This document shows positions 1-9,610 of a stretch of 64,000 nt of DNA, one piece after another (position 1 is the first letter of the stretch; every line of letters begins with the position of its first letter). The DNA is taken from assembly GCA_017051695.1 (NCBI GenBank), contig JAFIDK010000006.1:310001-374000 (forward strand), in the 5' to 3' direction. The DNA is from Algoriphagus aestuarii (lineage in GTDB: Bacteria > Bacteroidota > Bacteroidia > Cytophagales > Cyclobacteriaceae). A program made the translations under genes and the position numbers. Under the pieces are notes generated by a model, which had not been told where the DNA came from, ran no database searches, and saw nothing but the letters and a program-made list of their open reading frames with translations.

Positions 1-1575
1 AGTAGAAGGAATTTTATTTCCTCTAAAGTTAGTTCTGGTAACTTGCCTAACTACGATTACTATATCATCGCCTGCTCTTGCGCTTTCTAGTAATTGGCGC
101 ATTGCTATGCTGTTACCGCTTGAGATTTGAGTAGTCTCTCTAGGAACGTCATTTCTCAAAAGTCTGATTTCACCACCAGTAACTTCGAAATTAGCATCTT
201 TTGCCATGGTTCTTCCGAAAGTTGCTTCTGGCTTAGCCAATACTTTTAATCCTGTCAATGTTCCGATTGCCTGAGACTGACTTAAATCAATTTCATTTCC
301 GTTAGATGCAGCTGGAACTAACGTTGGTTCAGGCACCGGTTTAATATCATACGATACATCTCCGATTTTATTGCCACCTGAGCTTACTCCAATAGTCACT
401 TTACCAGATGCACCAGGCACCACTGTCAATTGACCAGGCTTATTTCCTTTAATTGACTGACCATTACTCACTGCAAAATCCGGTGAGTAGGTATTTCCCA
501 ATGCAGGAACTTCAATTAATAATTCATTGGCACAATCTGCATAAAGCTGCTGAACTACCTCAGAAGAAACTTTGATTACAGGCTGAGCTACAAAGTATTC
601 ATATTCTACAGGAAGTACTTTGTCTTCGCCACCTACATTGGTTACGATTTCCCCTTTCAATACTCTTTTAGCCAAACCTCTATCGTCATACTGGCCAGCT
701 GGAGTCACAGTAAAATCAATTTTACCAAATCCATTTTCAACAGGTACAGCTCTGCCATCAATAGTCATTTGAGGAGCTGAAGCCGAAGAACTGGAGGCAA
801 TAAACATATCACCTTCAAATTTGGTACCGGCAGCTACCACATTGGATGTCGCTGCAATCCTCGCTTCTACAATATCCGCTTTGAAATAGAAAGTACCGAT
901 TGAACTGGTGATTTGGGAAAGTGCTTCACTTTCGATATTCAACACTTCATTTTGATACTGTGAAATCAAAGCCATAACAGCTCCAACTGGAGATTTCACA
1001 AAATTCAATGCAACGAAATCTTTATTTTTTACTTCACTATCATTTGCAAAAAGAGGAATCTCGCTAGCATCTTGCGCAATTGGCTGAAATGACATATCAA
1101 TTCCTATTCCGCTCAAAATCTGAGAAATCTGGGTAGGATAAGCATTTAACCTTGCTTTCATTTCCTCACCTTTTCCATTATTGGCAAACATGTTACCTGG
1201 AATCTCAGTGTTTTTCAAGCTTGAACTCACGAAGTTTCCTTCTTCGTTTATTGCATTTGATTGAGTAATCAATTGCTGCTTCAATTCTTCTAGGTATGTG
1301 AAAATCTCTTTAGAAGCATTTCTTACTTCCTCAGCAGCTCCTACTTTAGGAACGTCTTTTTCATTATTACCTTGCTGCTCGACGGTGGATTTAATAGAGT
1401 TTACTGTAAACTCATTTTTGGAAATATAATTCCTGGAGGTTCTCTCCATTCCATCGTTAAGCAGTACAAATTTCTGGAGAATCTGGTTACTTACCTGGAG
1501 GGCCAATAAGGCCGTCAATACCAGGTACATCATCCCGATCATCCGCTGTCTAGGTGTCTCTTTAGCTCCTGCCAT
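1..1575 (-). CDS. gldM: Gliding motility / type IX secretion protein GldM (3' end cut by window)
   Basis: GldM pairs with GldL to form the inner-membrane, proton-driven motor of gliding and type IX secretion; its long periplasmic part reaches the GldK/GldN ring. The frame is open from an ATG at 1575 to the window edge, giving 525 residues without a stop. It begins MAGAKETPRQRMIGMMYLVL, the typical GldM start with one transmembrane helix at about residues 12-32, followed by a long periplasmic region with beta-rich repeats. Known GldM proteins are about 510-530 residues, so only a few C-terminal residues should be missing. It follows gldL by 37 bases in the order K-L-M; gldN is expected just outside the window. 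Identification is by recalled family sequence and by synteny. Confidence 0.93.
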   Translation of the reverse strand, partial: MAGAKETPRQRMIGMMYLVLTALLALQVSNQILQKFVLLNDGMERTSRNYISKNEFTVNSIKSTVEQQGNNEKDVPKVGAAEEVRNASKEIFTYLEELKQQLITQSNAINEEGNFVSSSLKNTEIPGNMFANNGKGEEMKARLNAYPTQISQILSGIGIDMSFQPIAQDASEIPLFANDSEVKNKDFVALNFVKSPVGAVMALISQYQNEVLNIESEALSQITSSIGTFYFKADIVEARIAATSNVVAAGTKFEGDMFIASSSSASAPQMTIDGRAVPVENGFGKIDFTVTPAGQYDDRGLAKRVLKGEIVTNVGGEDKVLPVEYEYFVAQPVIKVSSEVVQQLYADCANELLIEVPALGNTYSPDFAVSNGQSIKGNKPGQLTVVPGASGKVTIGVSSGGNKIGDVSYDIKPVPEPTLVPAASNGNEIDLSQSQAIGTLTGLKVLAKPEATFGRTMAKDANFEVTGGEIRLLRNDVPRETTQISSGNSIAMRQLLESARAGDDIVIVVRQVTRTNFRGNKIPST

Positions 1576-1612
1576 CTTATTTTTTTAGTCTATTCTAGAT
1601 GATTGAGTATAA

Positions 1613-2413
1613 TTAACCTTTCATAGCGGACAACATTCCACCATAGATTTTATTCAATGAACTTACGTTTTGATTTAGCTTAGCCAATTCATTTTTAAAT
1701 GCTTCAGTTTCCTTACCAGCTTCAGTAAGGCCTTCCATGGCTGCAGTCATATTTGAATAGAATTTATTCAATGTCTTCACATGGCTATTTGCATCCTGTA
1801 GCTCCATCTCATACACTGCATTAAGTGCGGATAAGTTTTTTGTTACAGTTTGTACTTGTGTATGGTAAGCTTTAGCATCTTGAGAAGCAGAGGACATTTC
1901 TGTCAACGCAGCAGCAGTTTTGCTATAAGATGCATTCATGTCTACGAGCGTTTTAGCGGCAGACTTTACATTTGTGGCATATTCGTTCGTCGCAACAGCT
2001 GCATCAGAAAGGTTACCCATTTTTTCTGCAGAGGTAGCAAGATTTTGCATTCCTTTACCAAGGCTTTCAATCAACTCTGGACCCACTTTAGCTTTTGCTA
2101 ACATGTCATCCAATTTCTGGGAAACACTGTCTCCAGGGCTAGCTTTTACAGTAGTTTTTACTCCTGGCTCACCACCAGCAAGTTCTGGGTAAACTTTTGT
2201 CCAATCCACTTCTTCGTGACGTGGTTCAAAGGCAGAAAGGAAGAAGATCGCTGCCTCAGTAGTAAGACCAATGGTAATCATCAAGTTACCACCTGCCCAA
2301 TCCAAGATCTTGAACATCGCCCCGAGAATAACTACTGCTGCACCGATACCATAGATTTTTGGCATGATGCTGCCGTAAAATTTTGACTTAAATGAATTGC
2401 TGTTGCTAGCCAT
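1613..2413 (-). CDS. gldL: Gliding motility / type IX secretion inner-membrane protein GldL
   Basis: GldL is the cytoplasmic-membrane stator partner of GldM in the type IX secretion motor. The 266-residue protein has two hydrophobic segments near the N terminus (about residues 17-37 and 43-62). The second carries the conserved glutamate (TTEAAIF) proposed to carry protons. The remainder is a soluble, helical, coiled-coil-rich region with repeated heptad-like stretches (about 105-266). Length and layout fit the family (about 215-270 residues). It sits between gldK and gldM on the minus strand, 37 bases before gldM, and is surely cotranscribed with it. Confidence 0.93.
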   Translation of the reverse strand: MASNSNSFKSKFYGSIMPKIYGIGAAVVILGAMFKILDWAGGNLMITIGLTTEAAIFFLSAFEPRHEEVDWTKVYPELAGGEPGVKTTVKASPGDSVSQKLDDMLAKAKVGPELIESLGKGMQNLATSAEKMGNLSDAAVATNEYATNVKSAAKTLVDMNASYSKTAAALTEMSSASQDAKAYHTQVQTVTKNLSALNAVYEMELQDANSHVKTLNKFYSNMTAAMEGLTEAGKETEAFKNELAKLNQNVSSLNKIYGGMLSAMKG

Positions 2414-2473
2414 GAGTAAATTAGAAATTAAGGTGTTAGGTTTTTAATCGTTGGATTTATACTACGTTTGGTA

Positions 2474-3568
2474 TTATCTTTTTCTTCTTTTTGCTGATTT
2501 TACATCCATTGATCCAGATCTTCCAATAAAGGTCATCACTGTTCTGAATCCTATGTGCGCCTGGGCTACATCTTCGTATTCGTAAGTTCTAGTGCTTGTC
2601 TCAAGGAAATGAGCAATATCTTTCCAGCTACCACCACGTACAACTTTTCTTGGCTCGTTTGGATCATCATAAACTGGGTTCAAATCCCAAGTAATTGCAC
2701 TGGAGGTCACAGCATAAGCATCCAAAACCCATTCTGCAACATTCCCAGACATATTATAGAGCCCAAAACCATTTGGAGCAAATACATCCACTGGTGCTGT
2801 ATACGGGAATCCATCATCAATATAGTTACCTCTTCCCGGCTTGAAGTTTGCCATTAGACAACCTCTCTTATTTTTTAGATAAGGACCTCCCCAAGGATAT
2901 TTCGCAACATCTTTACCCCCTTTGGCCGCATATTCCCATTCAGCTTCTGATGGTAATCGAAAAGGAGTCATGTCATACTCTGATTCGTCATTTGCGCGTA
3001 GATGGTATGTTCTCCATTCACAGTATTGTTTCGCTTGATCCCAGGAAATCCCAACAACTGGGTAGTTGTCAAAGGCAGGGTGGTCAAAATAAAACTCCAT
3101 CAAAGGATCACCATAATGGTAAGAAAAGCTCGTAGACCAAACAGTTGTATCAGGCTTTAACTCATCAAGATTAAATGTAGGGGGCTCTTTCAAGGTAGTA
3201 GGAGTTCCAGTTTCCAATTGGCCGTTTTTAACAGCTTCTAAAAATTGTCTGTATTTATTATTGGAAACCTCGTATTTATCCATGAAAAATTCAGAAATGG
3301 TAATCTGCTTATTCATCGAAGACTGTGTGTAGGCAATATCCTCATCAGATTGTCCCATCCAAAAAGTCCCTGCTTTAATAGGAACCATATCAATAGGTAG
3401 ATTTTGCTGCCAACTTTCCCTCTTTGGAACTCCAGTTACTTCTCCTCTTCTATTAGCCTTTTCGCTAGCAGAGCCTTTTTTATTAAAAAGACCGCAGCCA
3501 GGTAATAGTGTCGCCACAGCCAAACCTAATGTGATTGACAATAAGCGAAAATTCATTTTTTTATACAT
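2474..3568 (-). CDS. gldK: Gliding motility / type IX secretion lipoprotein GldK
   Basis: GldK (PorK) is an outer-membrane lipoprotein that forms the periplasmic ring of the type IX secretion system together with GldN/PorN. After a lipoprotein signal peptide (lipobox LLPGC) the protein carries a formylglycine-generating-enzyme (FGE-sulfatase) type domain. Visible marks are IKAGTFWMGQSDED, ISWDQAKQYCEWRT, FRLPSEAEWEYAAKGG, NMSGNVAEWVLD and VVRGGSWKD. The frame is open to an ATG at 3646, but the signal peptide begins near the ATG codons at 3568 or 3556. A near-consensus TAATTTG lies at about 3590-3596, which would place transcription start inside the longer version, so I chose 3568. It is the first gene of gldKLM, 60 bases before gldL. 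Confidence 0.92.
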   Translation of the reverse strand: MYKKMNFRLLSITLGLAVATLLPGCGLFNKKGSASEKANRRGEVTGVPKRESWQQNLPIDMVPIKAGTFWMGQSDEDIAYTQSSMNKQITISEFFMDKYEVSNNKYRQFLEAVKNGQLETGTPTTLKEPPTFNLDELKPDTTVWSTSFSYHYGDPLMEFYFDHPAFDNYPVVGISWDQAKQYCEWRTYHLRANDESEYDMTPFRLPSEAEWEYAAKGGKDVAKYPWGGPYLKNKRGCLMANFKPGRGNYIDDGFPYTAPVDVFAPNGFGLYNMSGNVAEWVLDAYAVTSSAITWDLNPVYDDPNEPRKVVRGGSWKDIAHFLETSTRTYEYEDVAQAHIGFRTVMTFIGRSGSMDVKSAKRRKR

Positions 3569-3743
3569 AAATGACGTTTTTGAGTTCATCAAATTAATGC
3601 CCAATATAAATAGTCTCAAGCTTCGAAATTTAGCTGAATTTGGCACAATAATGCAAATAACCTGCCAAATTTCTCGGCTACGATAAAGACGGGTTCATTG
3701 TTTAAATTTTGGCTCTTTTTAGTAAAAATTCACAAAAATGAAT

Positions 3744-4724
3744 TTAAAACCTAAATCGAGGAGTCCTTTGAATGACTCTTTCTACTTGCCGACTTACATC
3801 TGACAATGTATATCTAAGCATGAGTTCGTGACTAGTTGGAGCCTTTGCTTCAACCCCACCAACTACCAAATCAAAAGCATAACCCAATTTTAAGGAATTA
3901 TCTTTTAAAATGCTGTAACCAAGGATAAAAGAAACTGATTCCTCCCCTCTATATGCAATTCCCCCACTAATTTTATTTTGATGTGTAGCAATAACGCTCA
4001 CATCATAAGAAAAATTATTAAATGAAACTGACTTTAATAGAAAACATGGCTCAATCGCCAATTGACCAATCGGTCTAAATCTATAACCCAATAATGCATA
4101 GGAATGATTTTTTAACTGATTTGCATAAGAACCATCCCCAAAATCAAAATTAGGTTCATTAATATGCCGACTGCTTAGTCCTATGTAATAATCCCCCCGA
4201 TCAAATAATATTCCTGCACTGAAATTGATATTCATCTGATTTTCCTTCCCGGCAGAAGGAAGATTAGGTTCTGGGTTTACAACTATTAACTCCCCAAAAT
4301 CCAAGGAACTAGAGAACATTCCCACCGAAACCCCAAAACTTAAATCCGATCTGTTGATTTTTTTATGGTAAGATCCCTGAAGATTGATTTCCAAATTTGT
4401 GCTGGCACCAATCTGATCATTGACTATCGTCAGACCATAGCCGATGTTTTTTGAATCCAATCGGCCTTGTGCGGTCAGCAATTGACTTACCGGTGCTCCT
4501 CCTTGACCATTTGAAGTACTGTAGTTAGCCCACTGGGTCCGGTGAAGGGCAGAAAATCTGAACCCACCTTCTTTTCCCGCAAAAGCTGGATTGTAATACA
4601 TGCCATTATACATATACTGTGTAAACTGGGCATCTTGTTGTGCTATGGCAGGTTTTGCGCCTGCCATTATTACAACTACTATTAGGCTCTTAAAAAAGTA
4701 CTTCCAGTGGCCGCTTCGAATCAT
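3744..4724 (-). CDS. PorP/SprF family type IX secretion outer-membrane protein
   Basis: PorP/SprF proteins are 14-stranded outer-membrane barrels linked to type IX secretion; some anchor type B C-terminal-domain substrates at the cell surface. The 326-residue protein has a signal peptide ending near AKPAIAQ, followed directly by the family signature QDAQFTQYMYNGMYYNPAFAG. It then has alternating beta strands and motifs such as the LGYRFRP strand and a final LMLRYTL region. It lies 98 bases upstream of gldK on the same strand, the arrangement often seen in Bacteroidota, which supports a link to the GldKLMN core. Which of the many PorP/SprF paralogues it is cannot be decided here. Confidence 0.88.
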   Translation of the reverse strand: MIRSGHWKYFFKSLIVVVIMAGAKPAIAQQDAQFTQYMYNGMYYNPAFAGKEGGFRFSALHRTQWANYSTSNGQGGAPVSQLLTAQGRLDSKNIGYGLTIVNDQIGASTNLEINLQGSYHKKINRSDLSFGVSVGMFSSSLDFGELIVVNPEPNLPSAGKENQMNINFSAGILFDRGDYYIGLSSRHINEPNFDFGDGSYANQLKNHSYALLGYRFRPIGQLAIEPCFLLKSVSFNNFSYDVSVIATHQNKISGGIAYRGEESVSFILGYSILKDNSLKLGYAFDLVVGGVEAKAPTSHELMLRYTLSDVSRQVERVIQRTPRFRF

Positions 4725-4800
4725 TTTAGCGTGGTTTGGTCTAATCTGAAAACTATTGTAATGATTTAAACTGAAAAACCACAGAAATTGATTCTAAGAT

Positions 4801-5601
4801 TTACAAATTATTCGCCTTTTTGATATAAAGCTCCAATGCACCGGTCATACTTGGAGCATTCGGTAGCGGTGCTTCAATATCCAAAATCAAATCCAAATCC
4901 CGAACAGCCTGTGCTGTAGTAGGTCCAAAAGCAGCAATTCTCGTCTTCCCCTGCACAAAATCAGGGAAATTCACTTTTAGCGATTTAATCCCGGAAGGGC
5001 TGAAAAACGCTAAAATATCATATTTCACATCTGCCAAATCAGATAAATCAGCTGCCAAAGTATGATAGATAATTGCCTCTGTAAATGCAATGCCGTTCTT
5101 TTCCATATACTCAGGAATAACATCTTTACGGATATCAGAGCATGGGAATAGATATTTCTCAGACTTATGCTTTTTGAAGTAATCAAATAAATCCTCAGCA
5201 GTCTTCTGACCTACGAATAATTTTCGTTTACGGATGACAATATATTTCTGAAGATAATGTGCTGTTTGATCAGAAATACAAAAATACTTCATCTCCGCCG
5301 GCATCTCTATTTTGAAATCCTTACAAATTGCAAAGAAATGGTCAATCGCATTTCGGCTTGTAAAAATAATCGCAGTATGCTTTAGAATGTCGATCTTTTG
5401 CTTCCTAAATTCTTTAGGTGGAACCGGCTCAACTTTAATAAACTGCCTGAAATCAATCTTTAAATTATATTTCTCAGCTAATTGTACATAAGGTGAGTTT
5501 TCACCTGCTGGTTTTGGCTGAGAAACAAGGATACTTTTTACTGGTCGAAACCTGTCTTTGCTAACTGCGCTCATGCTATTTATTATGCTTTGAACATTCA
5601 A
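4801..5601 (-). CDS. hemD: Uroporphyrinogen-III synthase
   Basis: HemD closes and inverts ring D of hydroxymethylbilane to make uroporphyrinogen III in haem and corrin synthesis. The 266-residue protein shows the two-lobed HemD pattern, with VKSILVSQP at the start of lobe 1, IIFTSRNAIDHF, a middle GQKTAEDLFDYF segment, and late ILAFFSPSGIKSL and IAAFGPTTAQAVRD motifs (tetrapyrrole-binding Ser/Thr region). The frame opens at 5601, but an internal ATG at 5574 (MSAVSKDRF) is an equally plausible start. It is 3 bases downstream of the DUF4271 gene, so the two are probably cotranscribed, a frequent Bacteroidota pairing. HemW is encoded nearby on the other strand. Confidence 0.85.
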   Translation of the reverse strand: MNVQSIINSMSAVSKDRFRPVKSILVSQPKPAGENSPYVQLAEKYNLKIDFRQFIKVEPVPPKEFRKQKIDILKHTAIIFTSRNAIDHFFAICKDFKIEMPAEMKYFCISDQTAHYLQKYIVIRKRKLFVGQKTAEDLFDYFKKHKSEKYLFPCSDIRKDVIPEYMEKNGIAFTEAIIYHTLAADLSDLADVKYDILAFFSPSGIKSLKVNFPDFVQGKTRIAAFGPTTAQAVRDLDLILDIEAPLPNAPSMTGALELYIKKANNL

Positions 5602-5604
5602 TAT

Positions 5605-6726
5605 TTACTGGCCTAAAACCATGACCAACTTAGCCATGATCAAAAAAGGCACTAGTTCTGCGATGCAAAGGTAAGTAAATAAATGGTATTTCTTAAAGCT
5701 CAATCTATTCATCATAATTAAGAAAAGCCCCAACACTCCTAGTATATAAACCCAGAAAAACACTGACAATGAGACTCCTATTACCTCTTTTGCCAAAGAA
5801 AATTCGTTGGCTAAAAAAAATGCAATCACCAATACAAAAGCACCGATAGCAATCACAACCAACCGCAATAGGTAAAAGAAATGTGCAAATTCCAATTTCC
5901 CCAGATCAAATAAATAGGCAATCAATTTGATGCCGGTAAACTTTACCATCGTCACCAGAAAAAACAACAATGCTCCTAATACCCAAAAAATCATCAAGGA
6001 TTTGAAATCAATCCCGATCCAGGTGATCAACCAATCCTGCTTGTAAAAAACCAGTCCGATTACCGCTACCAAGGAGGTCATCAAATTGACCAATAAAAGG
6101 TAAAACAAGACATCCATTGAAAAGAACTTCTGCAAACTGCCAGATTCGGAAAAATCCTCTGCGGTCAATAGCGATTCAGGCCGGATCATCGCCACAAACA
6201 AATAAGGGTATGCAGCCTTATACAGAGCGAGAATAAATAAAATGATCAAAAAAGATAGAAAGAAGAAATCACGCAAATCCTGACGGTCAAATCTCCTTTC
6301 ATTTAAATTTAAACTTGTTGTTTCACTTTTCTGCTCGGCGAGAGTAGGATTCAATATTTTCTTAACGGAGGCATCACCTAGTTCTATTCCTTTCTTAAAT
6401 ACAATCAATTCCACTGCCTCTGAATCAAACTCTTCCGATAATTCTGCACTTGATTGTGAAAAAGTGGTGTCATTTTCCACATAAATCCAGAGCTTCTCCC
6501 CAATAAACACTACAGACTTTTCAGGAAATTCAAATGCGATATTGGCCAGAGGAAAAGTCTTTAAATCCAGATTTAAAACCAACCTGTCATTGGGTCTGAT
6601 CCAGGTTTCTTCAGTTCCTTTTTGCCATTGGTTTCCAAAATCCTGCAAAACCTGACTAAAGACAGGACTGAAGCTGCCTATCAAAACCAAAAAAAACACT
6701 AAGAGATTAATATAGGTTTGCTTCAT
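5605..6726 (-). CDS. DUF4271 multi-spanning membrane protein
   Basis: This is a membrane protein of unknown function matching what I recall as the DUF4271 family, which commonly sits beside hemD in Bacteroidota. It has a signal-like N terminus (LLVFFLVLIGSFSPVFS), a periplasmic domain of about 130 residues and then about seven hydrophobic helices from residue 150 to the end. The annotated frame can start at a TTG at 6732 that overlaps the upstream stop, but an ATG at 6726, just after that stop, gives a cleaner start and is used here. Close spacing to both neighbours suggests an Omp85-DUF4271-hemD operon. No catalytic motif is visible. Confidence 0.75.
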   Translation of the reverse strand: MKQTYINLLVFFLVLIGSFSPVFSQVLQDFGNQWQKGTEETWIRPNDRLVLNLDLKTFPLANIAFEFPEKSVVFIGEKLWIYVENDTTFSQSSAELSEEFDSEAVELIVFKKGIELGDASVKKILNPTLAEQKSETTSLNLNERRFDRQDLRDFFFLSFLIILFILALYKAAYPYLFVAMIRPESLLTAEDFSESGSLQKFFSMDVLFYLLLVNLMTSLVAVIGLVFYKQDWLITWIGIDFKSLMIFWVLGALLFFLVTMVKFTGIKLIAYLFDLGKLEFAHFFYLLRLVVIAIGAFVLVIAFFLANEFSLAKEVIGVSLSVFFWVYILGVLGLFLIMMNRLSFKKYHLFTYLCIAELVPFLIMAKLVMVLGQ

Positions 6727-6728
6727 GC

Positions 6729-8432
6729 TCAAAACCTGGCCAAATAGCCAAAATGAATTCTGGAATAAGAGAAAGACAAAGGTTGTAAATTAGATTTTCC
6801 CAAGCCATAAATAAATCTAAAAACTCCATTTCCGGTTTCTAAATTTATGCCAGTACCAAATGAAACAGGATAATCATTTTCTTTTTCATCATATGGATTT
6901 TGCAACAGCCCGAAATCCGTAAAAATCATCAGATACGAATTGCCTCCAAAAAACAACCGCTGTTCCATATTCATATATCCATAATTTTTAGCGAAAAAGT
7001 AATTTTCATTAAACCCACGGATCGATTTCAATCCTCCAATCCTGAACAAATCATTCAACAAAAGATTCTCATTTTTGATAAATCCTCCACTTCCTCTAAA
7101 CCACATGCCCCAGGATGGACTCATCCATACATGCTCCTCCACTTGGATACTCCCAGTTATCTGTGGAGTATTCAAATCCAGATCCTGATAGACTGATTCT
7201 GGAATCCCTGTATTTTGTATGATTTTTTTATTGCCAGCGGCAAATTCTGATAGCAAATAAAATCCTCGTCTCGGAAAAAATGGAGAATCCAATTTATTAA
7301 TGGTTAATCCCACACCATAAAGGTTCCACCTGGAATCGGCGATTTCCGGTAATTCATCGACTTCCCTATACGCATAGGTGGAAATCAGGTCACTTGCCTG
7401 CCGTTTTGTAAAAAACCGAATGGAAGAATTTTTCGAAAAATCATATCCAAAATCCATACTGAAATGCCTGTTGAGAAAGGAGGAATCCTGCTTTAGCAGA
7501 TGAAACCCCAAACGAATACTCAAAGGAGATCCAAACAGAAAAGATTCCTTGGCATGTAGATCCAACGATTGAGTTTCTTTGTTCATCCGCTGCCAATGGA
7601 CAGCGACATCCCTTCCCTTGCCACCGAGATGATATAATTCAAGGTCAAGCTGTCCCGTTATCAACACTTTCCCTGGTTCATTTTCATTTGGAAGTAACCC
7701 GATCAGACCATCAATTAAATTGACATTTCGATCCCTGAGATAAAAAGTAGGGCTCGCACTTTTAATTCTAAAGGTCAAATCCGGACCTTGAGATAATTCA
7801 AAATAGGGAGACCGATCCAGAATTTCACTGGCATCCTCAAATTCCTTTTGGGAAAAAGCACTTCCCGGCTTGATCCTTGTTAAATTTTGAAGATATCTAG
7901 CCTGGGTTTTGGTGCTACCGCCGACCCGCAGACTATCCCAACTGATGAAAGGCCCCTGGTCCACATGGATAGCAGCAAGTATCAACTTACTTTCTCTGGA
8001 TATACTGTCCAGTTTTATCTGGGCAAACGGGAATCCCCTGTTTTCAAAATAATCTAGAGCATTGCTAATCCATAGGTTCCATTCCATAAATCCTCGTACC
8101 GGAGGAGGGAGATCTTCCATTAAGCCGAGTGAAATATTGCCCTTCCTTATCTCGGACAACTCGAATTTTGTCCCCAGATGAAGCAGGTAGGTCAAGGAGT
8201 CATTGACCTCTTTGGTTTTATCCCAAAAAGCTGAAATATATCCTCTCTGATAAAAATCTGTCAAAACCGAATCTAAATCCCTTTCGATTTCCATCTGGTC
8301 GGGGTAGGATTTCCAATCTTGCTGGATCTCCTCTTCGGCACTTTCCCATTTCATCCAAATCCCAGTTTGCCCCAGACTCTGGTTTGCTGCGATCAGCGCT
8401 AAAAAGAGCAAAACATGACAGTACTTCCTCAA
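6729..8432 (-). CDS. POTRA-containing BamA/TamA-like outer-membrane protein
   Basis: This is an Omp85-superfamily protein that likely sits in the outer membrane. It has a signal peptide (about MRKYCHVLLFLALIAANQ), POTRA-like modules at about residues 70-240 (including GPFISWDSLRVGG and PGSAFSQKEFEDASEIL) and a C-terminal surface-antigen barrel with GGLKSIRGFNE and FTDFGLLQNP. It is much shorter (about 570 residues) than the essential BamA found at 45.8 kb. The frame extends to an ATG at 8486, but that start would overlap hemW; a TTG at 8432 begins exactly at a standard signal peptide, so I prefer it. Its stop abuts the DUF4271 start. Substrate and role are unknown. Confidence 0.75.
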   Translation of the reverse strand: MRKYCHVLLFLALIAANQSLGQTGIWMKWESAEEEIQQDWKSYPDQMEIERDLDSVLTDFYQRGYISAFWDKTKEVNDSLTYLLHLGTKFELSEIRKGNISLGLMEDLPPPVRGFMEWNLWISNALDYFENRGFPFAQIKLDSISRESKLILAAIHVDQGPFISWDSLRVGGSTKTQARYLQNLTRIKPGSAFSQKEFEDASEILDRSPYFELSQGPDLTFRIKSASPTFYLRDRNVNLIDGLIGLLPNENEPGKVLITGQLDLELYHLGGKGRDVAVHWQRMNKETQSLDLHAKESFLFGSPLSIRLGFHLLKQDSSFLNRHFSMDFGYDFSKNSSIRFFTKRQASDLISTYAYREVDELPEIADSRWNLYGVGLTINKLDSPFFPRRGFYLLSEFAAGNKKIIQNTGIPESVYQDLDLNTPQITGSIQVEEHVWMSPSWGMWFRGSGGFIKNENLLLNDLFRIGGLKSIRGFNENYFFAKNYGYMNMEQRLFFGGNSYLMIFTDFGLLQNPYDEKENDYPVSFGTGINLETGNGVFRFIYGLGKSNLQPLSFSYSRIHFGYLARF

Positions 8433-8475
8433 GGGTCTTAGGGATTGATTATATTCGCAAAATAACAGAATTCCA

Positions 8476-9597
8476 TTGGCAGGCATCTACATCCATATTC
8501 CATTTTGCAAGCAAGCTTGTCATTATTGTGACTTCCATTTCAGTACTAACTTGAACAGAATGGAAGAAATGGTCACTCAGATTAAACGAGAACTTCTTTT
8601 AAGAAAGGATTATCTCCAAGGAGCAAGTGTCGAAACAGTTTATTTTGGTGGAGGTACACCCTCACTTTTAAAACCCAAAATGATTGAATCTATTTTGGAT
8701 ACCATCCAAAAACAATTTCCCACAGATTGGAAGGAGGTGACACTAGAAGCCAATCCAGATGATCTTAGTCAGGAGAATCTAATTGCATGGAAGAGCCTTG
8801 GAGTAGACCGGCTGAGTCTAGGTATTCAGAGTTTCAACCAAGAGGTTTTATACTTTTATAATAGAGCACATACTGCCACAGAATCCAAACTGGCAATCAA
8901 CCAAGCAAGGCAAATTGGTTTTGAGAAATTCAGTATGGATTTAATTTATGGATATCCCCATCCGGATCATTCTATTTGGCAAAATGATCTACAAGAAGCG
9001 ATTTCATTAAATCCAGGGCATATTTCCAGCTATGCGCTGACGGTGGAACCCAAAACTGCTTTGGGGAAATGGGAGCAATCAGGGAAATTCAAGGCCCCTG
9101 ATGAAGACTTTGTCTCTGAGCAATTTGAAATGCTACAAGGCATGAGTGAAAATGCCGGGTACATTCAGTATGAAATCTCCAATTTTGGAAAACCTGAGCA
9201 ATTTGCGCTTCACAATACCAACTACTGGAAAGGAATACCTTATCTAGGTGTGGGACCGAGTGCCCATTCTTTTGATGGAGACGATAGGGGTGCAAATCCA
9301 AGAAACAACTCAACTTACCTAAACACCTTGGCTTCAGGTTCAGTCCCTTTTGAAGTGGAAAAACTGGAAAAAGAGGATCTTTTAAACGAATACATTTTAA
9401 CTGGATTGAGAACAATCTGGGGAATTGATTTAGATAGCATTCGGAGAAAGTACGGGTTTTCAATCCCTGAAGAGAAAAAAGCAATTTTGGAACAAATGAA
9501 TCAACAGGGTTGGCTGATTTGGGAACACAATCGGCTATCTTTGAGCAAAAAGGGGAAGCTACTGGCAGACAGCATTGCAGCTGCACTTTTTAAATAA
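8476..9597 (+). CDS. hemW: Radical SAM haem chaperone HemW
   Basis: HemW is a radical SAM protein that was long annotated as an oxygen-independent coproporphyrinogen oxidase and is now regarded as a haem chaperone. The 373-residue protein has the radical SAM cluster motif CKQACHYC (CxxxCxxC) preceded by the conserved IYIHIPF. It also has FGGGTPSLL, LEANPDDL, RLSLGIQSF and the C-terminal HemW domain (GVGPSAHSF onward). It lacks the extra N-terminal residues of true HemN. The start is a TTG, since MAGIYIHIPFC is the usual family start and no ATG lies just upstream. It is divergent from the Omp85 gene with little or no intergenic space. Confidence 0.9.
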   Translation: MAGIYIHIPFCKQACHYCDFHFSTNLNRMEEMVTQIKRELLLRKDYLQGASVETVYFGGGTPSLLKPKMIESILDTIQKQFPTDWKEVTLEANPDDLSQENLIAWKSLGVDRLSLGIQSFNQEVLYFYNRAHTATESKLAINQARQIGFEKFSMDLIYGYPHPDHSIWQNDLQEAISLNPGHISSYALTVEPKTALGKWEQSGKFKAPDEDFVSEQFEMLQGMSENAGYIQYEISNFGKPEQFALHNTNYWKGIPYLGVGPSAHSFDGDDRGANPRNNSTYLNTLASGSVPFEVEKLEKEDLLNEYILTGLRTIWGIDLDSIRRKYGFSIPEEKKAILEQMNQQGWLIWEHNRLSLSKKGKLLADSIAAALFK

Positions 9598-9610
9598 TCG
9601 AAATCTACTT

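Noticed and set aside
9089-9586. 165-codon minus-strand frame inside hemW
   Set aside because: Antisense to a fully supported gene; Cys/Leu/Phe-rich composition typical of a shadow frame.
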